A stretch of DNA of 30,549 nucleotides from DASTSN01 sp035760665. Its GTDB lineage: Bacteria > Bacteroidota > Bacteroidia > Chitinophagales > Chitinophagaceae. Under the pieces are notes generated by a model. It ran no database searches. It was given only the letters and a program-made list of their open reading frames with translations, and was not told where the DNA came from. Positions 1-7,863 of this stretch are shown here, one piece after another (the stretch's first letter is position 1; the number at the start of each line of letters is the position of its first letter). Location: the NCBI GenBank assembly GCA_035760665.1, contig DASTSN010000058.1, positions 1-30,549 of the forward strand. Reading direction: 5' to 3'. Position numbers and translations under genes: made by a program.

Positions 1-226
1 GGTTCTAAAACAATGGATAACGACATTTTCGCTGCTTTTGCTCTTGGTTACTGTTGCGAAAAACTGCGCTGTAGGCAAATATATAACTACAGCCAGCGAA
101 AGAGTTAAGCAGCTTTCTCTTCCCGGTGTTATTTATAAACGCCGTAACGCGGTCTTCACACAAAATCATTGGCAGGCAGGGCTGAGCAGTTATTTATTTC
201 TTATCCCTTATGGGTGTGCTACCCGG
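1..226. other. Left edge, no supported gene
   Basis: I see no gene here that I can support. One plus-strand frame is open from the window edge to a stop at 247, about 82 codons. It has a leucine-rich stretch near its start, but its end runs into the 11-bp tandem array and I recognise no family. It could be the tail of a gene lying mostly outside the window, or chance. Confidence 0.4.
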
Positions 227-281
227 GTGGCATTAAAGTGGCTTTAGAGTGGCCTTTGAGTGGGCTTTGCGTGGCTTTCAC
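227..281. repeat. 11-bp degenerate tandem array, five units
   Basis: Five consecutive 11-base units begin with GTGG: GTGGCATTAAA, GTGGCTTTAGA, GTGGCCTTTGA, GTGGGCTTTGC and GTGGCTTTCAC. The array is bounded by ACCCGGG at both ends (221-227 and 280-286). An 11-base period does not preserve a reading frame, so the array is unlikely to be coding. It may be a slippage-generated satellite. Function is unknown. Confidence 0.7.
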
Positions 282-295
282 CCGGGCGGTCATAA

Positions 296-379
296 CCGGT
301 CAAACCAGGCCAAAGCGGCCAAAACCGGTCAAACCCGGCCAAAGCGGCCAAAACCGGTCAAACCAGGCCAAAGCGGCCA
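296..379. repeat. 29-bp tandem repeat, nearly three copies
   Basis: Units start at 296, 325 and 354, each beginning CCGGTCAAAC and continuing through a GGCCAAAGCGGCCA block; the last copy is three bases short. The only difference among copies is one base, A or C, in the middle. Near-identity suggests recent expansion. Each unit contains short palindromic pieces such as GGCC and CCGG. There are no unique spacers, so this is not a CRISPR array. Confidence 0.85.
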
Positions 380-616
380 GTTGATTGGCAAGGGCTGAAG
401 GAGTATTGTAATCTTGTACTGCTCATTTTTAAACAGGTTTTATGGCAGCGCAAAAACGGATATTTTCCCTAAAGGGTGCGATCGGGCATGCTAGCCATCG
501 AGGGACCACTAACCGGCCTAGGTGCAGGTCCGCAGGGCCTTGCCGGGAGCTGTGAATACTGCCTGTAATTTGCTTCTTCCAAAGAGGTGCTGTTCTTTTT
601 TGCCTGTGTTGATTTC

Positions 617-652
617 TTCTCCTTTCTTTTGTTTTTCCAAAAGAAAGGAGAA
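617..652. repeat. Long hairpin, 15-bp stem
   Basis: The arm 617-631 (containing CTCCTTTCTTTTG) is the perfect reverse complement of 638-652, leaving a six-base loop. The arms are almost pure pyrimidine and pure purine, and no T-run follows directly, so it is not a convincing terminator. It looks like part of an intergenic repeat element. Confidence 0.75.
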
Positions 653-663
653 AAGAAAAGGAG

Positions 664-693
664 CCCGAAATCGATGTACGGCCCGATTTCGGG
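664..693. repeat. Hairpin with 10-bp perfect stem CCCGAAATCG
   Basis: CCCGAAATCG (664-673) pairs perfectly with CGATTTCGGG (684-693) across a 10-base loop. It begins 11 bases after the hairpin at 617-652, giving a two-hairpin block. No poly-T follows and no gene ends just upstream, so a dispersed repeat is more likely than a terminator. Confidence 0.7.
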
Positions 694-865
694 TAAGCCC
701 TGATTGAGCTTTTGTACTGCTGTGGTGAAGGACTGCAGGGCCCTGGCGGGAGCTGTCAATGCTGCTTCGTGTTGTCCGGGACAACGTGAGGCGCTGTGTT
801 CCGGCTGGGAGTTTTTATGGTTGTGGATTTTGCAGGCAGGCCGGAACAAGGCGTAGATGAACCTG

Positions 866-917
866 TTCCCAGCAACGTCTCCTCACGGGCATTGTGCAGA
901 GGACAGGGACGTTACGT
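866..917. repeat. Left REP-like hairpin of the RAYT module
   Basis: This is an imperfect palindrome: AACGTC and TCCTC on the left pair with GAGGA and GACGTT on the right. Its outer part, 866-881 (TTCCCAGCAACGTCTC), is the perfect reverse complement of 1580-1595 on the other side of the transposase gene. Its inner part, 907-917, matches the reverse complement of 1545-1555 at 10 of 11 bases. Paired inverted hairpins beside a RAYT gene are typical of REP doublets. Confidence 0.7.
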
Positions 918-948
918 TAGTATACTCATATCCACGTATCTTTATTGA

Positions 949-1542
949 GTGCCAACGAAACAAACTATACCCTACAGCTTCGGAACATTTTTTATCACAT
1001 TTACCTGCTATCAATGGCTGCCGCTGATTGAAAAGGTAAGCGGTTATACTATTATTTATCATTGGTTTGATTATTTAAAAAGCAAAGGACATTATATCAA
1101 TGGTTATGTTATCATGCCCAATCATGTACATGCATTGATAAGCTTTGTTGAAACAGATCAGGACATTAACACGATCGTAGGGAATGGAAAAAGATTTATG
1201 GCTTATAAAATAATAGACCTGTTGGAGCAAAATAGTGAAGCCGAATTGCTAAGCAGGCTTTCAAATTCTGTAGAAGAAAAAAGAAAACAGAACAATAAGA
1301 AGCATGAGGTTTGGGAATTATCGTTTGACTGGAAAGACTGTCGAACCAAAAACTTTATCACTCAGCAATTGGATTATATCCATAATAACCCATGCCGGGG
1401 AAAATGGAATTTGTGCAATAGCCCTGTTGAATATTTGCATAGTTCGGCAAAATTTTATTTGACCGGAGAACAAGGAACCTATCCGGTAACAAATGTTGGG
1501 GAAATGGAAAATGTTGAATTTATAAAGAAAGGAAACATATGA
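949..1542 (+). CDS. REP-associated tyrosine transposase (RAYT, IS200-like Y1 family)
   Basis: This 197-residue protein belongs to the HUH single-strand nucleases. Such enzymes cut one DNA strand at a hairpin and hold the 5' end on a tyrosine. The metal-binding HUH motif is visible as MPNHVHALI, with His59 and His61. The candidate nucleophile is Tyr143 in LDYIHNNP, matching the helix that carries the catalytic tyrosine in RAYTs. Residues 94-125 form a charged insertion between the two motifs. The start is GTG, because an in-frame TGA lies immediately upstream and the first residues are family-like. No clear ribosome binding site is seen. The gene is intact and flanked by inverted REP-like hairpins rather than insertion-sequence ends, which favours a domesticated RAYT over a mobile IS200 copy. 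Family assignment is firm; activity is inferred. Confidence 0.9.
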   Translation: MPTKQTIPYSFGTFFITFTCYQWLPLIEKVSGYTIIYHWFDYLKSKGHYINGYVIMPNHVHALISFVETDQDINTIVGNGKRFMAYKIIDLLEQNSEAELLSRLSNSVEEKRKQNNKKHEVWELSFDWKDCRTKNFITQQLDYIHNNPCRGKWNLCNSPVEYLHSSAKFYLTGEQGTYPVTNVGEMENVEFIKKGNI

Positions 1543-1544
1543 CG

Positions 1545-1595
1545 ACGCAACGTCCTCAGCTGACGTATAGGCCTTAAGAGAGACGTTGCTGGGAA
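1545..1595. repeat. Right REP-like hairpin of the RAYT module
   Basis: GCAACGTC (1547-1554) pairs perfectly with GACGTTGC (1582-1589), and the adjacent CTC and GAG extend the stem after one bulged base. The element starts three bases after the RAYT stop codon. Its outer arm and GGGAA foot repeat the left hairpin in inverted orientation. Confidence 0.75.
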
Positions 1596-2016
1596 ACAAA
1601 ATTTTTCGTCTTATCAAGTTGGAGAGGCCGCTTCGTGCTTTCCAGGACATAGTGCCAGGGCCCCTTTCTTCCCAGCCCTGCCTTGGCTTGCGAGACAGGG
1701 CCTGCTCTTCTTCCCGGCCGTATTTTTTAATGCCATGTCGCAAGTCTTTCAATGAAGCCATTGGCAGAAAGGCTAAGAAAATTGTACTGGGACACAGCCA
1801 GGAAAAGAACAACAACGATCCTGTACAAAGACTGGCCCGTATACGAGGGCTCAGTACTGCAATCCAACGGGCAAAATAGAAGGCCTTTTATTCGTACAAC
1901 TGTTTTTTATCAATTCAGTACGGGTTTACCACAGTTGATCCTCTTCCCCGTTTATTTTTTGTTTAAGCCCGCCCAGTTTTGCAGCACTTATCATTAACCT
2001 TATCAAGCAGCAGATT
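1596..2016. other. Intergenic stretch between RAYT module and T9SS protein
   Basis: No supported gene lies here. The segment 1630-1720 is GC-rich and repeat-derived: it carries the right copy of the 20-base direct repeat and two copies of a CAGGGCC element followed by TCTTCCC-like sequence (from 1656 and 1696). Open frames across 1586-1997 resemble no family I know and overlap these repeats. I found no TAnnTTTG box close to the gene at 2017. Confidence 0.5.
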
Positions 2017-5000
2017 ATGACAAAGAAATTTACCCTCATTGTTTTTACACTCCTTGGATATGTTAGCTCCCTGATGGCTGCAGGGCCTACAGTCCCTTCC
2101 AGTAATCTCAGTTTCCCCTCCAACAAACTGGATGGGGACCGCTTCACCATCAGTTTTAATAAAGGCAATGGCGCCTTCCGTCTTGTAGTTGTCAAAGAAG
2201 GCAGCCCGCTAACCACCACCGTTGCGGACGGGACTGATTATACCAGCAATAACTTACAACTGGGTACCCCTGGCACAGCCTTTCATGAAAGTGATGGCTT
2301 TGTTGTCTTTCGCGGCAGTAACGCCGGCAGTATTGTTACGCTGACAGTTACCGGACTCCGGCAAAACACCACTTACTATGTCAGTATCTGGGAGTTCAAT
2401 GGTAGTGGTACTGCCACCGAATATCTTACCACGGCACTAACAGGCAGCATTACCACCAAATCGGCACCCAGCTCGCAGGCAAGCATCAGCAGCTTTACGA
2501 ATGTAGCCGGTAACCGGCTTACCATTAACTGGTCTGGTGGCAATGGAGAAAAAACCCTGCTTCTTGCCAGAAAAGGTGCCCCGGTGAATGCAGCACCCGA
2601 ACAGCTTAAAAAATATGTTTCTTCCACAGTATTTGGATCGGGCAGTGCGATCAATGGCGATAATTATGTGCTGTATGCGGGAAGCGGATCATCCACTACC
2701 ATCAGCAACCTGGAACCTAATACGATCTATCATTTTGCCGTTTTTGCATTCAACGGTACGGAAGGTCCCGTATATACCCTTCCGGGTAACAGCAGCAGCC
2801 AGCAAACCTATGCTGGTCCTACACAAGCATCAGGTACCATCAGTGTGATTAACGTCGAGGGCAACCGGCTCACCCTGAGTTTTGCACCCGGGAATGGGAA
2901 GTACCAACTCATTGTTGGCCGCAAAGGCCAACCCGTTACCGCCGTACCGGAAAACGGACAAACTTATACTGCCAGTACCGACTATGGCGCCGGTTACCAG
3001 TTCGCGACCGGTGATTTTGTTCTTAACAGTACGGGCAGCGACAGGACATTCACGAACCTGGATCCTTCCTCAACCTATTATTTTCGTATTTATGACTTTG
3101 ACATCGATGCCGACGGCAATACCTATTACCTGGGCAGCAGCTGGTCGGAAAAAAGTGGGAATACGGCCTTCCCCCCAACAACGCCACCGAGTGATATTAG
3201 TTTTGAAAATATCACCGGTACTTCCGTGACCATGAAGTATACAGCCGGGCAAAGTGCCTACCGCCTGATTGTGATGAAAGCCGGCAGTCCTGTGGATGCA
3301 ACTCCCGCAGACCTGACCCGGTACAACGGTAACGCTAACTTTGGCCAGGGTACACAAATCACGCCTGGCAATTATGTCATTTACGGCCAGACCAATGGTA
3401 GTGGTGCCACTATCAGCGGATTAACACCCGGGATTACTTATTCCGTTGCTGTCTGGGGTTTCAACGGTAACGCTTACCCTGTATATGGAGCAACTCCTGC
3501 CACTGCTTCCGTTACCATTCCCAATCAACCCACAACTCCCGGTACCGGTTTTTCGGCCAATACGATTGAGGGCAACAGTATGCGCATTCAATGGCAGGGC
3601 GGCGACGGGGCCCGCAGGCTGGTCATCGCCCGCAAAGGCGCACCAGTTACTGCCACACCCACAGATGGGGTGACGTACCTGGCGGACAGCCGTTTTCAGT
3701 ATGGCGATCAGATTGCCCCGGGTGAGTACGTGGTATATGACGGCGTTAACCGCGTGGCCCCGGTAGAAAACCTGGAAACAGGAGCCGGCTATTATTTTGC
3801 CATCTTTGAATACAATCTTTCCGGCGGCGTTCCGGATTACCTTTCTTCCAGCTACCTCCAGGCAAACCAATCAACGGCAGGGGCTCCCGCACTGGCCACC
3901 AGTGGTTTGTTTGCCAGCGATGTACAAGGAACCCAGGCAAAAATCAATTTAACGCCGGGCGATGGAAACGGCCGGCTTTTTCTCATGCGTGCCGGCTCCC
4001 CGGTAAATGTGGAGCCGCAGGACCTGCTGAGCTACGATGCTTCGGGCAATTATGGATCGGCAGAGCTGGGCAATACCGGGAATTTTATTGTTCAAAAATC
4101 CTATGGGGGCACGTCGTTTAACGTTAGTGGTCTTACCCCCAACACACATTATTACGTATCGGCCTATGAATTCAATGGGGTGTCTGCTCCCGTTTACCTT
4201 CGCCCCGGCACCGGTTTCGATTTTACCACCACGGGGTCGGGTGTTGTGCGCCCCTCTGCAAACGCAACTAATCCTGTCATCAGCCTGGCGGATGGCAACA
4301 AGATCAGCTTTCAATGGAGTAAGGGGGATGGGGCAAAAAGAATCGTAGTTATGCGCCAGGGGAGCCCCGTTAGTTTCACTCCATCGGATGGAGCAGCGTA
4401 CAGCCCTAATAGCCAGTTTGGAGAAGGCACCGATGCAGGCAGTGGCCAATACGTGGTGTATGACGGCACAGGCGAAAGTGTAACCGTTACCAACCTGTTG
4501 CCAGCCACCGACTATTATTTTGCCGTATTCGAATACAATGGCACAGGGAGTGACATACAGTACCTGACGACCGGCCAGCTTGCAGCAACGGGAACAACGG
4601 CTGTGAAACCCTCATCCGGGAGCAGCCAGCTTTCGGGCACTGCCGGCGTCTTGTCGATTACCCTTAGCTGGAACAATGGCCCGGGGGCGGGCCGGCTGCT
4701 GGTGATGAAAGAAGGCAGCCTGCCGCAGGGAGAACCGGCTGATCTGAGCAAGTACCTGGCAAGCCCGGTGTTTACAAACGGATCCCAGCTTGCAACAGGC
4801 GAATACGCCGTTTACAACGGATCGGGCAATACCGTTACTGTAACGGGCCTGGAAGCCGGGAAAACTTATTATTACAGCATTTTTGAGTACAATGGCGTGG
4901 ACGCACCTGTTTACAATACAACCGATGTCGTAAGCGGCAGTATAAGCATAGAATCTGCACTGCCCCTCAAATGGCTATCCTTTGCTGCCAAACGGGAAAA

Positions 5001-5487
5001 CAATTGCATTCATCTTTCCTGGTCAACTTCCGACGAAATCAACACCCGTTATTTTATAGTTGAACGAAGTATTCATGGCGGCGGATTTACCGCAGTTGAC
5101 AGTGTCCTTGCGCAGGGTAACCCGGGCCGTAATGATTATCGTTATGACGATTGTTCTCAGCTGAGCGGGGAGCTGAGTTACCGGATCAAACAGGTGGACG
5201 TGGATAACCGTTATACCTATTCAACGGTCATTTTGATTACGGATATACGGCAGCAGCCGGGACTCAGGCTCTATCCAAATCCTGCCAGTAGTTTTGTTCG
5301 CATTCAACTGCCGGCGGGCCTGCAACAGGCAACGGTACAACTGCTGAACGGGGCCGGCCTGCCCGTAAAAACGCTGCAGGTATCCGGTGTACAAACACTA
5401 CCCCTTCAAGGGTTACCCAAAGGCATTTATTATGTAATCATCAAAGGGAAAAAAGCCAGTTCTGCTGAGCGGTTACTGGTACAATAA
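2017..5487 (+). CDS. Secreted multi-module fibronectin-III-like protein with T9SS type A sorting domain
   Basis: This 1156-residue protein starts with a signal peptide, probably cleaved near residue 22. Eight similar modules of about 110-126 residues follow, at roughly 29-154, 155-270, 271-391, 392-508, 509-627, 628-750, 751-872 and 873-981. Each has a core like RLVVxxxGxPV, then YVVYxG, then a TYYFAVFEYNG-like strand, the last resembling the end of a fibronectin type III fold. Residues 982-1080 are the linker common in such proteins, with YRIKQVDVDNRYTYS. From 1083, LYPNP opens the T9SS type A C-terminal domain, which sends the protein through the outer membrane. No catalytic domain is visible, so an adhesive or structural surface role is an inference. 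A strong terminator follows and the gene appears to stand alone. Confidence 0.9.
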   Translation: MTKKFTLIVFTLLGYVSSLMAAGPTVPSSNLSFPSNKLDGDRFTISFNKGNGAFRLVVVKEGSPLTTTVADGTDYTSNNLQLGTPGTAFHESDGFVVFRGSNAGSIVTLTVTGLRQNTTYYVSIWEFNGSGTATEYLTTALTGSITTKSAPSSQASISSFTNVAGNRLTINWSGGNGEKTLLLARKGAPVNAAPEQLKKYVSSTVFGSGSAINGDNYVLYAGSGSSTTISNLEPNTIYHFAVFAFNGTEGPVYTLPGNSSSQQTYAGPTQASGTISVINVEGNRLTLSFAPGNGKYQLIVGRKGQPVTAVPENGQTYTASTDYGAGYQFATGDFVLNSTGSDRTFTNLDPSSTYYFRIYDFDIDADGNTYYLGSSWSEKSGNTAFPPTTPPSDISFENITGTSVTMKYTAGQSAYRLIVMKAGSPVDATPADLTRYNGNANFGQGTQITPGNYVIYGQTNGSGATISGLTPGITYSVAVWGFNGNAYPVYGATPATASVTIPNQPTTPGTGFSANTIEGNSMRIQWQGGDGARRLVIARKGAPVTATPTDGVTYLADSRFQYGDQIAPGEYVVYDGVNRVAPVENLETGAGYYFAIFEYNLSGGVPDYLSSSYLQANQSTAGAPALATSGLFASDVQGTQAKINLTPGDGNGRLFLMRAGSPVNVEPQDLLSYDASGNYGSAELGNTGNFIVQKSYGGTSFNVSGLTPNTHYYVSAYEFNGVSAPVYLRPGTGFDFTTTGSGVVRPSANATNPVISLADGNKISFQWSKGDGAKRIVVMRQGSPVSFTPSDGAAYSPNSQFGEGTDAGSGQYVVYDGTGESVTVTNLLPATDYYFAVFEYNGTGSDIQYLTTGQLAATGTTAVKPSSGSSQLSGTAGVLSITLSWNNGPGAGRLLVMKEGSLPQGEPADLSKYLASPVFTNGSQLATGEYAVYNGSGNTVTVTGLEAGKTYYYSIFEYNGVDAPVYNTTDVVSGSISIESALPLKWLSFAAKRENNCIHLSWSTSDEINTRYFIVERSIHGGGFTAVDSVLAQGNPGRNDYRYDDCSQLSGELSYRIKQVDVDNRYTYSTVILITDIRQQPGLRLYPNPASSFVRIQLPAGLQQATVQLLNGAGLPVKTLQVSGVQTLPLQGLPKGIYYVIIKGKKASSAERLLVQ

Positions 5488-5509
5488 CCCCCAACCAAGC
5501 ATAGCTTGT

Positions 5510-5545
5510 GAAAGCTCCTCATTCTGGGGGGCTTTCCTGCTTTTT
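5510..5545 (+). terminator. Rho-independent terminator of the T9SS protein gene
   Basis: GAAAGCTCC (5510-5518) pairs with GGGGCTTTC (5528-5536), including one G-U pair, around a nine-base loop. A T-rich run ends in TTTTT at 5541-5545. It begins 23 bases after the stop codon. Confidence 0.85.
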
Positions 5546-5834
5546 GCAAAACTCCTAGAGCCATGACAAACGCCAGCAGGCAACATTGGGTTTTATGCAA
5601 GTTGGGAATGATATTGTAACATCAGCCATTAGCAAACTTTAACAGCGGAACAGGCTTGACGTTCAATGTTCATTTCGTTCTTAACTTCAGTAACTTCATT
5701 CAGGAGCAGTTTCGGGCAGACATTTGAATAACTTCACACCTGCACAATTCCGTTTCCATTAAATATCTTTGATATACCGACACTTCTCTGCTTCTATAAA
5801 AGGATGTCTGGTAACATAATAAAACTACCATAAC
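5546..5834. other. Intergenic leader of the Arr gene
   Basis: The gap between the T9SS protein and the Arr gene is 347 bases in all. Its left end is the terminator and its right end holds the candidate promoter at 5764. I found no credible small ORF in the remainder. Confidence 0.5.
5764..5771 (+). promoter_or_regulatory. Candidate promoter -7 box TATCTTTG
   Basis: TATCTTTG matches the Bacteroidota -7 consensus TAnnTTTG and lies 63 bases before the Arr gene start. I see no good TTTG at the expected -33 spacing, so the call rests on one box. Confidence 0.4.
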
Positions 5835-6578
5835 ATGGACTTCTCCGCTTCCAACCATGTTGTCAAGCTCTGCCTGCAGGGCATGAACCGGGAAGAGACA
5901 GGAAGACCGGAAGAGGCTGCCAGCTTATTTCTGCAAGCCTGGCAGCAAGCGACAGATGATTTTGAAAAATATCTTTCTGCTTATTATGTCGCCCGCCAGC
6001 AAAAAAATGCTTCCGGCAAAGTTCAGTGGCTTCATACTGCCCTGGAGTTTGCCTCACGGGTGGATGATTATGCGGTGAAGAGTGCTTTTTCTGCAATCTA
6101 CGCAGCAATTGCCCAATGTTACCAAGACTTACAGGACGATGCCCAGGCAAAAGCATATGCCGATTTAGCCATTTCCTGTCAATCGGTTATTGCTGATAGC
6201 GGACCTTTTTATCATGGTACAAAGGCTGATTTGCAGACTGGCGATTTACTGATAGCCGGCGGCCATTCCAACTATATAGCAGGTATCACAATGAACCATA
6301 TTTATTTTACCGCATCATTAAATGGGGCAGGGCTGGCAGCAGAACTGGCAAAAGGGAATGGGGAACCCAGCGTTTATGAAATTGAGCCCACAGGCAACTT
6401 TGAAAACGACCCGAATGTTACGAATCAGAAATTTCCGGGTAATCCCACACGTTCTTACCGGAGTAAAGACCCGTTAAAGATTGTTGGTAAAATAACGGAT
6501 TGGGCAAGATTACCAGCACAGGAACTTCAGGCCTGGAAAGAAAGGCTGGCCAAAAGCAGTGGTGAAATCATCAATTAA
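5835..6578 (+). CDS. arr: Rifampin ADP-ribosyltransferase (Arr) fused to an N-terminal TPR-like helical domain
   Basis: Residues 124-223 of this 247-residue protein form a complete Arr domain, which transfers ADP-ribose from NAD to rifamycin antibiotics and inactivates them. It starts at GPFYHGTKADL and includes HIYFTA, EPTGNFENDPN, KFPGNP and SYRS. The His-Tyr-Asp triad of Arr enzymes (His19, Tyr49, Asp84 in the mycobacterial protein) corresponds to His127, Tyr157 and Asp192, with identical spacing of 30 and 35 residues. Classical Arr proteins are about 140 residues long and lack the front part seen here. Residues 1-122 are helical with TPR-like pairs, for example GRPEEAASLFLQAW and DDAQAKAYADLA. 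Whether the helical part binds a partner or only stabilises the enzyme is unknown. The gene is monocistronic. Rifamycin modification is well supported by family; another natural substrate is possible. Confidence 0.92.
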   Translation: MDFSASNHVVKLCLQGMNREETGRPEEAASLFLQAWQQATDDFEKYLSAYYVARQQKNASGKVQWLHTALEFASRVDDYAVKSAFSAIYAAIAQCYQDLQDDAQAKAYADLAISCQSVIADSGPFYHGTKADLQTGDLLIAGGHSNYIAGITMNHIYFTASLNGAGLAAELAKGNGEPSVYEIEPTGNFENDPNVTNQKFPGNPTRSYRSKDPLKIVGKITDWARLPAQELQAWKERLAKSSGEIIN

Positions 6579-6753
6579 CTGGCTTCATCCCGCACAAAAA
6601 ATGAACGGCCAAAACCGTTTCCGGCTGGCTGCAAGTCTGCTCACTTCAACACTAACGAATACAAACTCCGTACGTCTCCACCGTAGATAGTGTTCCCCCG
6701 CCAACCACATAAATTCAATAGCAATGCTTCAGCTAATGGTCGGGAGAGCAAAT

Positions 6754-7590
6754 TTATTTGTTGTAGGCTCCCATCAGCAATTGTGCTGTGGTGGTACGGC
6801 GTGGTGGGTTATCAAAAAAATCATACAATATTTCTTTGAACCATTCCACCCGATCAACATAAACAAAATGTGTGGTGCCAGGCATAATACATAACAATGC
6901 CCCCGGGATATTTTTGAATATTTCCAATGTATGCTCAATACGGATCGCATCCCTGTCACCGGCCATAATAAGAACATCGCTTTTTATTTTCTGAAGATCG
7001 CTATCAGGAATATGCGGTTGCTGCACCAGTAATAAGAATTGTTTGTAACGAATGCTATCTGTTTTGGCCTGCTTTTCCATTACATCCAGTAAAGGGAACA
7101 GGTCGGGGTCTATTGCTGTGGTATCAGGCCGGAGATTGGCACCGCTGGCCAGCAATTTTTTCACTTTATCCGGATGATGTATCGCCAGTAACAATCCAAT
7201 GATCCCCCCATCGCTATGCCCCCACACATAAGCTGAGTCAATACCGAGGTGTTGTAATACTTTGTCCACATCATCCGCCATTTGTTCATAGGTAAGTTCA
7301 CCTACGGGGCAACCGGATTTTCCATGACAGCGATTGTCGAAAGCAATCACTTTATATTTTTTTGAAAACTCTTCGATGAAAGCAGCCCTGCCCCCGATAG
7401 AACCGCCATTCCCATGCAATAAAACCACCGGTTTACCTTCTCCGTACACTTCATAATAAATTCTTGCCCCATTGTTTTCATAATAATTACCTGCCTGTGG
7501 ATTGTTGCCATAGTTTATTTTTTCCTGTGCCAGGCAAACAATGGAAATAAAAAAGCAGAGCATTACAATATTCAAATGTTTTCGTTTCAT
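6754..7590 (-). CDS. Secreted alpha/beta hydrolase
   Basis: This 278-residue alpha/beta hydrolase has a complete catalytic set. The oxyanion loop is VVLLHGNGG (about residues 55-63). The nucleophile elbow GHSDGG puts the serine at 126. The acid is probably Asp214 in MAGDRDAI, and the base is His241 in GTTHFVY. Residues 1-21 form a signal peptide ending in CLA before QEKINYG, so the enzyme acts in the periplasm or outside the cell. The fold resembles small-ester and lactone hydrolases, but the substrate cannot be read from sequence. The cap region (about 150-200) is short and helical. It is transcribed alone on the minus strand, divergent from the amidohydrolase gene with a 273-base gap between them. 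Confidence 0.88.
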   Translation of the reverse strand: MKRKHLNIVMLCFFISIVCLAQEKINYGNNPQAGNYYENNGARIYYEVYGEGKPVVLLHGNGGSIGGRAAFIEEFSKKYKVIAFDNRCHGKSGCPVGELTYEQMADDVDKVLQHLGIDSAYVWGHSDGGIIGLLLAIHHPDKVKKLLASGANLRPDTTAIDPDLFPLLDVMEKQAKTDSIRYKQFLLLVQQPHIPDSDLQKIKSDVLIMAGDRDAIRIEHTLEIFKNIPGALLCIMPGTTHFVYVDRVEWFKEILYDFFDNPPRRTTTAQLLMGAYNK

Positions 7591-7815
7591 AAGTTCATTA
7601 TTTTGGTCAAATACATTTTGTGAAATACCCCCATTAAGTTTTTTTAGACTAAGGTGCTGAAAAAAAAGTTACAGGCAAGAATATCCAACCCCGCAATATC
7701 TCTATCCGTCCAGATCTGTTCCCTGGAAGGCTGCGGTAAGCTTAATAAATTTACATTCATATTTACCCAACGTGACTGGCGGAAACGATTTTTAGAAATA
7801 AGGATCAGGAAAAAT

Positions 7816-7823
7816 TATATTTG
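7816..7823 (+). promoter_or_regulatory. Candidate promoter -7 box TATATTTG
   Basis: TATATTTG matches TAnnTTTG exactly, 40 bases before the amidohydrolase start. A TTTA at 7791-7794 lies near the expected -33 position, with a 21-base spacer. Confidence 0.5.
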
Positions 7824-7863
7824 AATACCAATCAATGACTCGATTCATACGATTAAACCCTTC

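Larger units (their letters stand above)
532..767. repeat. Direct repeat pair of 33 bases (532-564 and 735-767)
   Basis: The segments at 532-564 and 735-767 match at 28 of 33 positions, both starting GCAGGGCC and sharing CGGGAGCTGT. The second copy contains the perfect palindrome CAGGGCCCTG (736-745). The same CAGGGCC core occurs again at 1656 and 1696, beyond the transposase gene, so this is a small dispersed family in the noncoding block. Confidence 0.7.
764..1649. repeat. Direct repeats flanking the RAYT module (764-783 and 1630-1649)
   Basis: Two 20-base segments, both beginning GCTTCGTG and ending GGACA, match at 17 of 20 positions. One lies left and one right of the transposase and its hairpins. 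They are too diverged and too far from the hairpins to be a simple target-site duplication. They more likely mean that the module sits among older copies of an intergenic repeat. Confidence 0.5.

Noticed and set aside
2..247. Plus-strand open frame of about 82 codons entering from the left edge
   Set aside because: No family resemblance, no start in the window, and its end is made of the 11-base tandem repeats.
296..379. 29-base repeats as a possible CRISPR array
   Set aside because: The units follow each other with no spacers, and no cas gene is present.
469..849. Minus-strand frame of 126 codons
   Set aside because: It runs through two hairpins and both copies of the direct repeat, and its composition follows the repeats rather than a protein.
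1318..1815. Minus-strand frame of 165 codons
   Set aside because: It overlaps the end of the RAYT gene antisense and shows no family features.
1586..1997. Two overlapping plus-strand frames before the T9SS gene
   Set aside because: They cover repeat-derived sequence, overlap each other, and resemble nothing I know.
7644..7760. Minus-strand frame of 38 codons upstream of the alpha/beta hydrolase
   Set aside because: It has a plausible ATG but ends through an eight-base T-run, no family is visible, and it lies in a divergent promoter region.
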